In this document: piece by piece, positions 56,155 through 64,000 of the stretch
Layout of the letters: every line of letters starts with the position of its first letter
Position numbering within the stretch: the first letter of the stretch is position 1
Origin: JBGRQA01 sp041725895
GTDB taxonomy: Bacteria > Bacteroidota > Bacteroidia > Bacteroidales > Marinifilaceae
Direction: 5' to 3'
NCBI GenBank assembly: GCA_041725895.1
Contig: JBGRQA010000016.1
Location: 69,628-133,627, forward strand
DNA length: 64,000 nt
Position numbers and translations under genes: made by a program
The notes under the pieces: model-generated
The model's database searches: none
Told to the model about the DNA's origin: nothing
What the model saw: the letters and a program-made list of their open reading frames with translations, nothing else

Positions 56155-57315
56155 CTATAGCATTGCCAAATCTCTTTCGAATCGATGGGGATACGCTTTC
56201 TCCCTTTTTTGGAAGGAAAGGATACCCGGATTTTGAATGACTCCCTCGCGAACTTCTATGGCCCTGGATATGGTTTCGTTCTTCGCCCATTCCTCTGGTC
56301 CACCCAAAACTACAGGCAAAAAGGGAAGTACGGCTCTGGAAATTTCCCAGGTAGCAGAATTCCAGTAAAAACTTGGACTATGATCTACGGAATAGTAAAA
56401 TTTTCCATCCACTTCGAACATTGGATCATCAAAGGTAGTTGGTTTGGCACACCAAAAGCCCATGCCTTCGTCACAACTCACATCAATAATGAGGGTGCCC
56501 TTCATCAATTTATCAGCATCCCGGGCAGGCACAAACATTTTGGGTCGCTCTACATTCTGCAGGGTTCCATTCACGATCAATTGAACATCCGACAAGGCTT
56601 CCGCAATGGGGCGAGTACTGCCATCCGGTTCCACCACAACCAAGTTCCCATCTTCATCATTCTTCATCTGCTTGAAAGCGATATCGGGTAATTGATCTCT
56701 CACTTTGGTGGAGGGACGTCCGGTATAAAGGGTAATATCCCTAAATCCCTGCCCTTGCAAAGCATAAACAGCACCTCGGCTAACCGATCCGAAGCTAAGC
56801 ACAACTGCTTTGGCCGACCGTCCGTAATATCCATTAACTCCTATCAGACTCAATGCGTGATTTACCCCTGCATACCCCGCCAACTCATTGTTCTTGTAAA
56901 AAATATGCATGTTCTTGTTACCGGTAGGCCCCCAGGTAAACATCTCCTCCCAGGCAATCAAGGTTAATTTTCGTTCAATTGCTACCTGGGTGATTTCTTT
57001 CTGTTGTACACAGTGCGGCCACCCCCATACAATAGCTCCTTCCCGTACCTGGGACAGATCCTCAGTCAAAGGCTTGGGCATTAATACACAATCGAAGTCG
57101 TTTAGAATCTCTTCTCTTCGAGCAACTTTACCGGAACTTAGTTCGGCCAAAGTCTGGTCATCCATTCCAAAGGGTAAACCATAACCTTCTTCAAAGGTGA
57201 TTTGTTTTCGCAATTTTTTTGGTATGTGCTTTACATGTTCCGGGTGAATGGCGACTCGTTTTTCATTCTCTTTTAATGATTTTCCAATTACGCCTAAAGA
57301 TAAGAGTTGTGTCAT
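56155..57315 (-). CDS. Alanine dehydrogenase/PNT-family enzyme, N5-(carboxyethyl)ornithine synthase-like
   Basis: 386 residues, cytoplasmic. The N-terminal alanine dehydrogenase/PNT domain shows LGVIGKSLKENEKRVAIHPEH, where Lys and Arg bind the carboxylate substrate. A nucleotide-binding domain follows (KAVVLSFGSVSRGAVYAL). The divergence from true alanine dehydrogenase (ThrGly-rich loop changed to SFGSVSRGA; long WGPTGNKNMHIFYKNNELAGYAGVNHAL stretch, given here in part) resembles N5-(carboxyethyl)ornithine synthase. That enzyme condenses an amino group with pyruvate using NAD(P)H. The exact substrate cannot be settled by reading. No partner genes are adjacent. Confidence 0.7.
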   Translation of the reverse strand: MTQLLSLGVIGKSLKENEKRVAIHPEHVKHIPKKLRKQITFEEGYGLPFGMDDQTLAELSSGKVARREEILNDFDCVLMPKPLTEDLSQVREGAIVWGWPHCVQQKEITQVAIERKLTLIAWEEMFTWGPTGNKNMHIFYKNNELAGYAGVNHALSLIGVNGYYGRSAKAVVLSFGSVSRGAVYALQGQGFRDITLYTGRPSTKVRDQLPDIAFKQMKNDEDGNLVVVEPDGSTRPIAEALSDVQLIVNGTLQNVERPKMFVPARDADKLMKGTLIIDVSCDEGMGFWCAKPTTFDDPMFEVDGKFYYSVDHSPSFYWNSATWEISRAVLPFLPVVLGGPEEWAKNETISRAIEVREGVIQNPGILSFQKREKAYPHRFERDLAML

Positions 57316-57703
57316 ATAGTTGTTTTATTGATTTATCGATCAGAAATCCTGCCCTTCTCTTACACCGGTTATTACATCTCACACAAAAGGTCATAACTTA
57401 TGCGTAAAAAAGTCTTTTTAAAGATCTTAACCGAGAAGAAAAGAATTACAATCCTCTAATAAATTTAACAAAACTAATGCACATTATCACAATATTTGGG
57501 CATTATTATTTAACTAAATAAAAATCTCAATATTGATAGGGGTTTGAAGATCAATTAAAAATGGCAGGATTGATTTTTTTAGCGCACAAAATCAATAAAA
57601 CGAAGATATTAGACAAACCTAATACTCAAAACCATAAATTAAAATGAGTTTTTCTCTGATAACTGAAACACTCAATGAATAGGGAAAACTATATAGTCGA
57701 CAT
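57316..57703. other. Intergenic region, nothing recognised
   Basis: About 390 bp of AT-rich DNA upstream of the dehydrogenase gene. It should hold that gene's promoter; no distinct promoter element, repeat or RNA was identified. Confidence 0.35.
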
Positions 57704-58153
57704 CTAACTTTTCTGTACCCTTCTCATGATCACAGTGTCGATATTGGCAGGATTTTTACCGGCATTTTTAAGATCTGCAAAACCATTCCTCTCGTAGATT
57801 GTCCGAGCATTTTTGCCCTCCTCTATATGCTCAGCAAAAGTTTGAACAAGAATATCGCCATTGGATTCCAATTCCTCAACTGCCCTTTTCACCAACAGAT
57901 CACCATAGTGCTTGCCTCTGTCCTTTTGCCCAACGGCCAACCAGAGTATTTCGTTCGCTTTCCTATTTAGGGCAATAATACCCGCTAGTTCCTTCTTTTC
58001 ATTCTCAATTCCAAAAGCATCCTGACTTTTGATACACCATGTAATTCCCTCCTGAAATTCTTTGGAATTCACCATAGGTCCAAACAAAGGTTCTACCTCT
58101 TTAGCTAGATCTATCCAGGTTTCATAATCATTTTGCTCCAAAACTCTAATCAT
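57704..58153 (-). CDS. GNAT-family N-acetyltransferase
   Basis: Transfers an acetyl group from acetyl-CoA to an amine; the substrate is unknown. 149 residues from the ATG at 58153 (a TTG four codons upstream is less likely). The acetyl-CoA-binding motif is WLAVGQKDRGKHYGDLLVKR, with the Q-x-x-R-G-x-x-G pattern. The C-terminal strand carries TIYERNGFADL, as is usual in the family. It is soluble and stands apart from its neighbours. Confidence 0.88.
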   Translation of the reverse strand: MIRVLEQNDYETWIDLAKEVEPLFGPMVNSKEFQEGITWCIKSQDAFGIENEKKELAGIIALNRKANEILWLAVGQKDRGKHYGDLLVKRAVEELESNGDILVQTFAEHIEEGKNARTIYERNGFADLKNAGKNPANIDTVIMRRVQKS

Positions 58154-58261
58154 AATATCTTTCAAATTCTAAAAAAAATCTAAACACTTTACGTTCGAAT
58201 CATCAGAAGGGAAACCAAGCTTATTCGATTCGGTACATCCTACCCTTATGTGGTTTCGATT

Positions 58262-58741
58262 CTACTCCCCGCATTGTTTTACCACACGTGTTTCCTTTAG
58301 CTGTACCTTTCCTTTAGGTTTTGACACACTGGCAAAGAGAAAGGGATAAGTAAAAGCCATTGTTACAATACATTTGGGACCAGGATCTGTGTAGGTAACA
58401 TTCACTACCAAATCATCTCCATTGGATTCAACTCCCCCAATGCTAACCTCATAGCCTCCTGTACAATGCGATCCACGAAATACAGCAATCACCATCTCGC
58501 GGCTGAAATCCACTTCCGGCAATGGTGCATCAACACCAAAAGCATCGGCCCAATATTTTCTAAAATCTCCCTTGTTTTCGATCAAATGCACCCCCGCTTT
58601 CATTACACGGCAGTATGCCCCGTGTTTCAGAACCACAAAATCTTTACCTTTCTGAGGTAAATCATTGGCACAAGCATTTATATGAAGGCTAACCCCCAAC
58701 AATACAAGGATAAAAGTTGTTAATCTTGAAATTTTCGTCAT
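58262..58741 (-). CDS. PrcB_C-domain lipoprotein
   Basis: 159 residues from the ATG at 58741; a longer frame to 58777 would overlap the upstream gene. A signal sequence with a possible lipobox (INAC) is followed by a domain of the PrcB C-terminal type: VDFSREMVIAVFRGSHCTGGYEVSI, given in part, then DPGPKCIVTMAFTYPF. In Treponema, PrcB accompanies a protease complex; here no protease is adjacent. It forms a probable two-gene operon with the lipoprotein upstream (25-bp gap). Confidence 0.75.
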   Translation of the reverse strand: MTKISRLTTFILVLLGVSLHINACANDLPQKGKDFVVLKHGAYCRVMKAGVHLIENKGDFRKYWADAFGVDAPLPEVDFSREMVIAVFRGSHCTGGYEVSIGGVESNGDDLVVNVTYTDPGPKCIVTMAFTYPFLFASVSKPKGKVQLKETRVVKQCGE

Positions 58742-58766
58742 GGTGAAATTGTTTTTCGATTCCCAT

Positions 58767-59180
58767 TTAACTCTCACTCATAAAAACAATTACATAGGTA
58801 ATCTCCTCAGCGCATCCGGCTTTTGAAACCGTAATCTCATAGGCATTGTAGTCCGAAATTTGAAACTCCCTTTTGTTTATTAATATATCATCATATTTGC
58901 TCTCGAAACTAACAAAGGGCATATCTTTAGCTGATACGAAACAAGCATATTCGCACACGGCTTTCTTTACACCATAAGAAAAACCAGATAAAACCACCTG
59001 CTCATTCTCACCCAAATCAAGCAAAAATCCATTGGAACCAATTGCTATAATATCATCATCTATTCTAATTTTTTCCAGTCCCAAAAGGGTAAAATCTCCT
59101 TTTGAAGTATTAGCCTCCTCCTTACTGCAGGAGAATGTTGTCAAAAGCAAAAAAAGCAAAGTAATCTTGTAAATCTTCAT
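58767..59180 (-). CDS. Small lipoprotein of unknown function
   Basis: 137 residues from the ATG at 59180 (an earlier frame start at 59192 is possible). The lipoprotein signal is clear: a basic start, hydrophobic core and lipobox TFSC with Cys18, then SKEE. The rest is beta-rich with three further Cys (CEYAC and GCAEE) that could form a disulfide. No family recognised. It precedes the PrcB-like gene. Confidence 0.65.
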   Translation of the reverse strand: MKIYKITLLFLLLTTFSCSKEEANTSKGDFTLLGLEKIRIDDDIIAIGSNGFLLDLGENEQVVLSGFSYGVKKAVCEYACFVSAKDMPFVSFESKYDDILINKREFQISDYNAYEITVSKAGCAEEITYVIVFMSES

Positions 59181-59192
59181 AATGCAGAGCAA

Positions 59193-59670
59193 TAGATATA
59201 TTAAATTTTACAACACCATTATAACTGTCTCTAAATCCTTCTTTTTGAGAAAATCAGTTATTCATGAAATGTTGTAAACCATAATGCGGCCACAAACTTA
59301 ACAAAACATTTCTCAATCATTAAAAATCACCATACTTTTCGCTTACAAAAAACACATGCTCCGGGCAGTATCGCTCAAATATGAGGTGTACTCATCCTAC
59401 TTGTAATAAGGTGAAAAACCGAAAATCAGAATCATTTATTCTGCACAACTCCTTTACTTAGAAAATTCAACCTTATTTATCACTTGCAAACCTTAGTTGC
59501 ATATAAATTCAGTCCTCTAAAAACCTTATCCCCCAGCTTTATTGCAATAACACAACAGCTATAAATAAGATGATAAGGTCCGGCAGCCCGAATGATTATT
59601 GGCTACTAAGGTTTTCAAGACCTACCTGCCAATGCATTATTCTTAGGATTCTATAACACTCATTCTCATA
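59193..59670. other. Intergenic region with a weak long-range inverted repeat
   Basis: About 480 bp. The only structure seen is ACCTTATC (59523-59530) pairing with GATAAGGT (59572-59579). No gene or RNA family is recognised. Confidence 0.35.
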
Positions 59671-60048
59671 TCATAAAGATTCCAGCTCTTTGCTAATGGC
59701 ATCAACCGTTTCCTCATTGGTAGGGGTCTTCCCCTTCTCGTACCCCAGGTCGGTTACCCTAATGTATTTGTAATCGGTTATTCCGACATTCGCCATAACT
59801 TTCCGACCACAATCCAGCGAACAGCCATCAATCACAAGAATGTTGCTTTTCCTCACATTGTTTATCACATTTTCCTCTGCAGTAGCAACCAAAGCCAGAC
59901 AATTCATCTTCCGAATCTTATTCCGGGCAAGGGTTCGTGCAACTTCATCGGCAATGTAACCTACATCGGCAGCTCCCGAACAGGTAAATACTATTTTTTC
60001 ACCTTTACCGCACTGGCAAGTGGCTTTGGGTTTAGGTTTTGTTTCCAT
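59671..60048 (-). CDS. DGC-domain putative zinc-binding protein
   Basis: 125 residues, soluble. It matches the DGC family named for the motif Asp74-Gly75-Cys76 (VIDGCSLDCGRK), with further conserved Cys: CQC (11-13), CSGAADVG (Cys23), Cys50 in KMNC and Cys80. The set of cysteines suggests a metal or iron-sulfur site. In this family the role is unknown; some members lie near metal or electron-transfer genes, but none is adjacent here. The intergenic stretch 60049-60316 shows nothing. Confidence 0.8.
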   Translation of the reverse strand: METKPKPKATCQCGKGEKIVFTCSGAADVGYIADEVARTLARNKIRKMNCLALVATAEENVINNVRKSNILVIDGCSLDCGRKVMANVGITDYKYIRVTDLGYEKGKTPTNEETVDAISKELESL

Positions 60049-60316
60049 GAGTGTATGTATTTATATTTAAGATAAGATACAATCCTTAATGACACATACT
60101 AATTTAATGAATTTCAGTCTGTTTTACTATATCATAAAAGAGAAAATATTCACAAGAGGAAGTGTTATGGAAATACAGGGTACAAATTAACTTGTAGTAC
60201 TAAATGAAAAATAGTGCGTCAAATGATTTACCCTGTGTCTTAATCGCCCACAGGCAATGCTTAATGAAGTATAATGTTGACTACAATCCTTCAACCGCTA
60301 TGTGGAATAATTGTGA

Positions 60317-63300
60317 TTAAGAATTATGGTATTCCCTCACTTCGCGGGGAATGGTAAAATAGAAACGTGTTCCTTTGCCCAATTCACTTTCACACCAGAT
60401 GGCCCCGTAATTCTTCTCAATAAATTCATGGCAAAGAACCAAGCCCAAACCAGTTCCCTTCTCACCAAAAGTCCCCACCGATTTGTATTTCACATCAATA
60501 CGAAACAGCTTCTCCTGATTCTCCGGGGAAATTCCAATCCCCTGATCACTCACCATCACTTCCAGAAACTTCTCCTCCTTCTTAACTTTCACCTCCACTC
60601 TCCCTCCACGGCTGGTAAATTTCACTGCATTGTTAATCAGGTTTCGAAGGACGGTATTGATCATCTGTCGATCACCGTAGGCATGAATGCCATCATCCAC
60701 AGTGGAACAAAGTGTAATCTCCTTCTTTTCGGCAGAGGTTCTGTGCAAATTGATGTTCTCTTCAATCAGCAAAGATATATCGAAACGTGTTGGAGAGTAT
60801 TCGATCCTTCCACTCTGAGATTTTGACCAGGTCAAAAGATTTTCCAAAAGATTGTAGATCAACTCCGCCGACTTGTGAATTCGTTTCAGGGCAGTAATCC
60901 GATCCTCCTCATCCAAACTCTCGTAATTCTCAGCCACCACCCCGGAAATGGAATACAAACTGGAAAAAGGATTCTTTAGATCGTGAGCGAGAATGGAGAA
61001 AAATTTGTCCTTGGTAGCATTCAATTTATCCAGTTTCTCCTTCTGCTGCTTAAGTAACTGCTCTGCCTCCTTTCGTTCAGTAATATGACGGGAAACAATA
61101 GTAATACCAGTCAATTCTCCATTAGAGCTTCTACGGGGGGATATTTTGGCATTGAACCAGCACATCCCTTCCTGATCCACACAGTAATCAAACTCCGGAA
61201 TCTCATCGTTCAACTGCAATTGCTCAAAGGCCTGTTTCAATTCTTGCACTACTAGCGGAGGAAAACCCACCTCCTCATAATGCTTGTTTATAAACTGATC
61301 CGGATCTTCGTAAAGAGGATCCTGATTGCCAGGATTGTAGAATTCCTGGAACACTCCGTTTCGATCCAAAACAAAAACCAAGTCGTCCAGGGAAGAGATT
61401 GTCGATTTTAATTTCTCCTCACTCTCCTCTACCCTCTCTTTTTGCAGAGCGATTTCGGCAGTTCGTATCCTGACTTTCTTCTCAAGGTTCTTCTTCTCCC
61501 TCAGTAAATTCTTTTCCCGTCCCTTAACAATAAGAATCAGCAATAGTCCAGCAAATACTGCATAGGCAAAATAAGCATAGTTACTCAACCACCAGGGGGG
61601 GTGTATAATGATATTCATACTGGTTTCTGATTCATTCCAGATGCCATCACTATTGGTTCCCTTTACCCGAAAAGTATACCGTCCACTTGGCAAGTTTGTA
61701 AAAGGTACAAAATGACGATTGCCCACATCAATCCACTCCTCCATAAGCCCTTCCATCTTGTAAGCATAGCGGTTTCGCGATGGATTGGTGTAATCCAAAG
61801 CAGCATAAGAAATTGTAAAAGAGTAATCTTTATAGGTAAGGTCCATGCGATCGGTATACACATTGAGCTTCTGTTTTTGTCCTCCCCTTTCCTTGATAAA
61901 AGAGGTAATCACCACCGGCGGGATAAAAGTATTGTCTTCCAATGAATCGGGATGAAAAGAGATTAGACCATCCAAGCCTCCAAAATAAATCTCTCCATTT
62001 TCACTTTGAAATACCGCTTTCAAATTAAATTCTACGCCTTGTAACCCCTCATTCAACGAATAGGATTTAAACTCCCCCGTACCTGAATTGCGCATGGCCA
62101 GCCCACTTCCTGTAGAAAACCAAAGGTTACGGTTTTTATCCTCTATAATATCGTAGATAATATTGCTGGGCAATCCATCCTTCATTGAATAGTAGGTGAA
62201 AAGGGAATCCTTCTTACTAAAACGGTTCACTCCGGTACTGGTACCAATCCAAATATCTCCTTTATAATCCTCACACAGGGATATGGTAAAATCATCGCAA
62301 AGAGTATTTTGTTTGGCAGTATCATGAGAGTAGTGCAACATCCTGTTTTCCCCGGGTAAATATCGATCCAATCCATCCATTGAAGCAATCCACAACTCTC
62401 CGTCCCGATCCTCCAGAATGGAATACACCAGGTTGCTGCTGATACCGTAGGGATTTTCTTCCCCCAAGCGATAGAAGGTTTCCTTATTGGTGATACGGTC
62501 GAAAGCATAAATTCCATTTCCTGTACCAATCCAGATTTCCCCGTTGGAATTCTCATGGATACAATAAACCCGGTTGTTGGTAAAGAAACCGGCATTATCT
62601 ACTTTAAAATACTCTCCAAAAGGAATAAAACTCTGGGATTCGGGCTGATAAATACTCACACCATTTCGTGTCCCCATCCAAATCAAAGACTGACTATCCT
62701 CAAACAACACATGCACATGATTATTGGGAATATTTCTACCTCCCTCCAATTCGGAGGTATAATGCAACATCTCCCTTGTTTTCGGATTGAAAATATTCAG
62801 GCCTTTTCCCCAGTTCCCTACCCAAAGCCTATTACTGTCGTCGATGTGTACCGATGCAATGATATTGTCCAAAAGATCCAATGAATTGGGATCATCCGTC
62901 TTCTCGTAGTTTCGAAACTTTCTGGGTTTCAAATCAGTTCTGTTAATTCCTGCTATAGTACCAATCCAAAGGTTATGCGACCGATCCTCAAACAAGGAAT
63001 AAACAATATCATGACCAATAAAATTCTCAAAATTAGGACCGCTCCTAAAGTGGGTAAAATCAAAATTACCATTATCCCAGCTATAGCTCAAACGGTTTAA
63101 TCCCCCTTCCTGTGTCCCGATCCAGTAGGTTCCATAGCAATCCTGTAGAATAGAACGAATAAAATTATGACTCAAAGAATTGGATTTGTCCACCTCATGA
63201 TGAATTCTGACAAACCTTTGAGATTGTCTGTTGTAAAAGTTAAGCCCATTTTCGGTCCCAACCAGAATATTCCCGTGTAAATCCTCGTAAAGTGCCGTAA

Positions 63301-63976
63301 TGTGATTATTGGAAATAGAATTGGAATCGCTGGGATCGTGAATAAAGTTACGGAAGGTTTTCTTTTGAGAATCGAAAATACTTAGGCCCTTGGAAGATCC
63401 CAGCCAAATCATATCCTGACTATCTATCAGGACAGGAAAGCCTATATCGTGCAAACCACCATCGTAGGGTAGGTTGTTGGTGAAATTCTCCAGGCTATCG
63501 GTTCGATAATTGTATCGAGACAAAACCGGTGGAATATTGATGTATATGAAATTTTCATCTGCAGTAACACCATACACAAAATTATCCGGAACGATAGAAT
63601 TATTCAATTTGTGGGGAACAAGAGAAAATCCCCCCGTTTTCTTATTGAATCGATTCAATCCCTCTTTGGTTCCTACCCAAAGGTTACCTTCTTTGTCTTC
63701 GGTAATATCAAACACCCAGTTATTGGAAAGGGATTGAGGATCGAAGGGGTCGTAAAAGAAATTAACAAAACTGTACCCATCAAATTGATTTAAACCATTC
63801 TGAGTAGCAAACCAAAGATAGCCCTCGGAATCCTGAAAAATGCGCTTGATTTCACTTTGCGATACTCCATCCTTTACGGCATAATGCTTAAAATTCAACA
63901 ATTGACCACATAGGCAGTTTCCACCGCAACAAAAAAAGCAGAATAACAATAACCGTATCGTTCTCCAGAATTTCAT
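60317..63976 (-). CDS. Two-component sensor kinase with beta-propeller sensor
   Basis: 1219 residues. A signal peptide is followed by about 14 Reg_prop repeats forming two seven-bladed propellers (residues about 30-700; repeats such as DSEGYLWFATQNGLNQFD and DKEGNLWVGTKEGLNRFN). A Y_Y_Y domain (about 705-785) and a TM helix (about 797-817) come next, then a coiled coil, a PAS domain (about 855-985) and HisKA with His998 in LAHDLKNPF. The HATPase (NLINNAVKFTS, DQGIGI, GTGLGL) ends the chain. It has no receiver or AraC domain, unlike classical Bacteroides hybrid regulators, so it needs a separate regulator that is not visible here. Ligands in this class are often polysaccharide fragments. Confidence 0.92.
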   Translation of the reverse strand: MKFWRTIRLLLFCFFCCGGNCLCGQLLNFKHYAVKDGVSQSEIKRIFQDSEGYLWFATQNGLNQFDGYSFVNFFYDPFDPQSLSNNWVFDITEDKEGNLWVGTKEGLNRFNKKTGGFSLVPHKLNNSIVPDNFVYGVTADENFIYINIPPVLSRYNYRTDSLENFTNNLPYDGGLHDIGFPVLIDSQDMIWLGSSKGLSIFDSQKKTFRNFIHDPSDSNSISNNHITALYEDLHGNILVGTENGLNFYNRQSQRFVRIHHEVDKSNSLSHNFIRSILQDCYGTYWIGTQEGGLNRLSYSWDNGNFDFTHFRSGPNFENFIGHDIVYSLFEDRSHNLWIGTIAGINRTDLKPRKFRNYEKTDDPNSLDLLDNIIASVHIDDSNRLWVGNWGKGLNIFNPKTREMLHYTSELEGGRNIPNNHVHVLFEDSQSLIWMGTRNGVSIYQPESQSFIPFGEYFKVDNAGFFTNNRVYCIHENSNGEIWIGTGNGIYAFDRITNKETFYRLGEENPYGISSNLVYSILEDRDGELWIASMDGLDRYLPGENRMLHYSHDTAKQNTLCDDFTISLCEDYKGDIWIGTSTGVNRFSKKDSLFTYYSMKDGLPSNIIYDIIEDKNRNLWFSTGSGLAMRNSGTGEFKSYSLNEGLQGVEFNLKAVFQSENGEIYFGGLDGLISFHPDSLEDNTFIPPVVITSFIKERGGQKQKLNVYTDRMDLTYKDYSFTISYAALDYTNPSRNRYAYKMEGLMEEWIDVGNRHFVPFTNLPSGRYTFRVKGTNSDGIWNESETSMNIIIHPPWWLSNYAYFAYAVFAGLLLILIVKGREKNLLREKKNLEKKVRIRTAEIALQKERVEESEEKLKSTISSLDDLVFVLDRNGVFQEFYNPGNQDPLYEDPDQFINKHYEEVGFPPLVVQELKQAFEQLQLNDEIPEFDYCVDQEGMCWFNAKISPRRSSNGELTGITIVSRHITERKEAEQLLKQQKEKLDKLNATKDKFFSILAHDLKNPFSSLYSISGVVAENYESLDEEDRITALKRIHKSAELIYNLLENLLTWSKSQSGRIEYSPTRFDISLLIEENINLHRTSAEKKEITLCSTVDDGIHAYGDRQMINTVLRNLINNAVKFTSRGGRVEVKVKKEEKFLEVMVSDQGIGISPENQEKLFRIDVKYKSVGTFGEKGTGLGLVLCHEFIEKNYGAIWCESELGKGTRFYFTIPREVREYHNS

Positions 63977-64000
63977 CCAAGAAAAATCATTTTATCAACC

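Noticed and set aside
59523..59579. Possible riboswitch or structured leader
   Set aside because: Only an 8-bp long-range pairing was found, with none of the conserved motifs of known riboswitches.

Overview
The window looks like a chromosome segment of a Bacteroidota bacterium, probably a marine or sediment member of the Marinilabiliales/Marinifilaceae type. The genus is inference; the phylum is well supported. Supporting signs are AT-rich DNA, mostly weak or absent Shine-Dalgarno sequences, promoter elements of the TAnnTTTG type, and typical families: beta-propeller sensor kinases, LytTR systems, a ~800-residue MacB-like permease, S9 and C69 secreted peptidases, a relic of a REP-associated transposase and several REP-like hairpin repeats. 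No rRNA, tRNA, CRISPR array, integrase or intact insertion sequence was seen.

Layout. 1-6 kb: end of an unknown gene, a divergent dinB / LexA-like pair around a perfect palindrome, an unknown Cys-cluster protein, fabG and a sirtuin. 6-13.3 kb: a complete phosphate regulon, pstS-pstC-pstA-pstB-phoU-phoB-phoR, preceded by four direct repeats with an 11-bp period (a Pho box) and with a strong hairpin between pstS and pstC. 13.8-18.3 kb: a small acidic protein, a TPR sensor kinase and an ABC-F ATPase whose second ATP site is degenerate. 18.9-20.6 kb: a cytoplasmic helical protein with a C-terminal carboxypeptidase-regulatory-like domain, preceded by a 21/42-bp tandem repeat array. 20.8-32.2 kb: deoB, a PagL-like outer-membrane deacylase, a class-C beta-lactamase-like hydrolase, a LytS/LytTR pair, and secreted S9 and C69 peptidases. 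32.3-34.7 kb: an orphan MacB-like permease.

35-49 kb is the most unusual block. Two large paralogous cytoplasmic proteins (1174 and 915 residues) share a conserved N-terminal helical module, a WD40-like propeller and C-terminal domains resembling DUF3859. They flank a TPR-LytS kinase / LytTR regulator pair. An RDD membrane protein and an unknown helical protein are co-oriented with the first paralog. The second is followed by a 42-bp tandem array and a second helical/carboxypeptidase-regulatory-like protein, so the arrangement array-then-gene occurs twice in the window.

49-56 kb is an accessory, decaying region: a DUF3089 gene split by one in-frame stop, a transposase relic beside a 31-bp palindrome, an S41 peptidase, REP-like hairpins, an outer-membrane barrel remnant, and an intact TIR-SIR2 fusion. 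That fusion puts two NAD-consuming domains in one chain and is the best candidate for a little-described immune system. 56-64 kb: an alanine dehydrogenase/PNT-family enzyme, a GNAT acetyltransferase, two small lipoproteins (one PrcB-like), a DGC-domain protein and a 1219-residue propeller sensor kinase.
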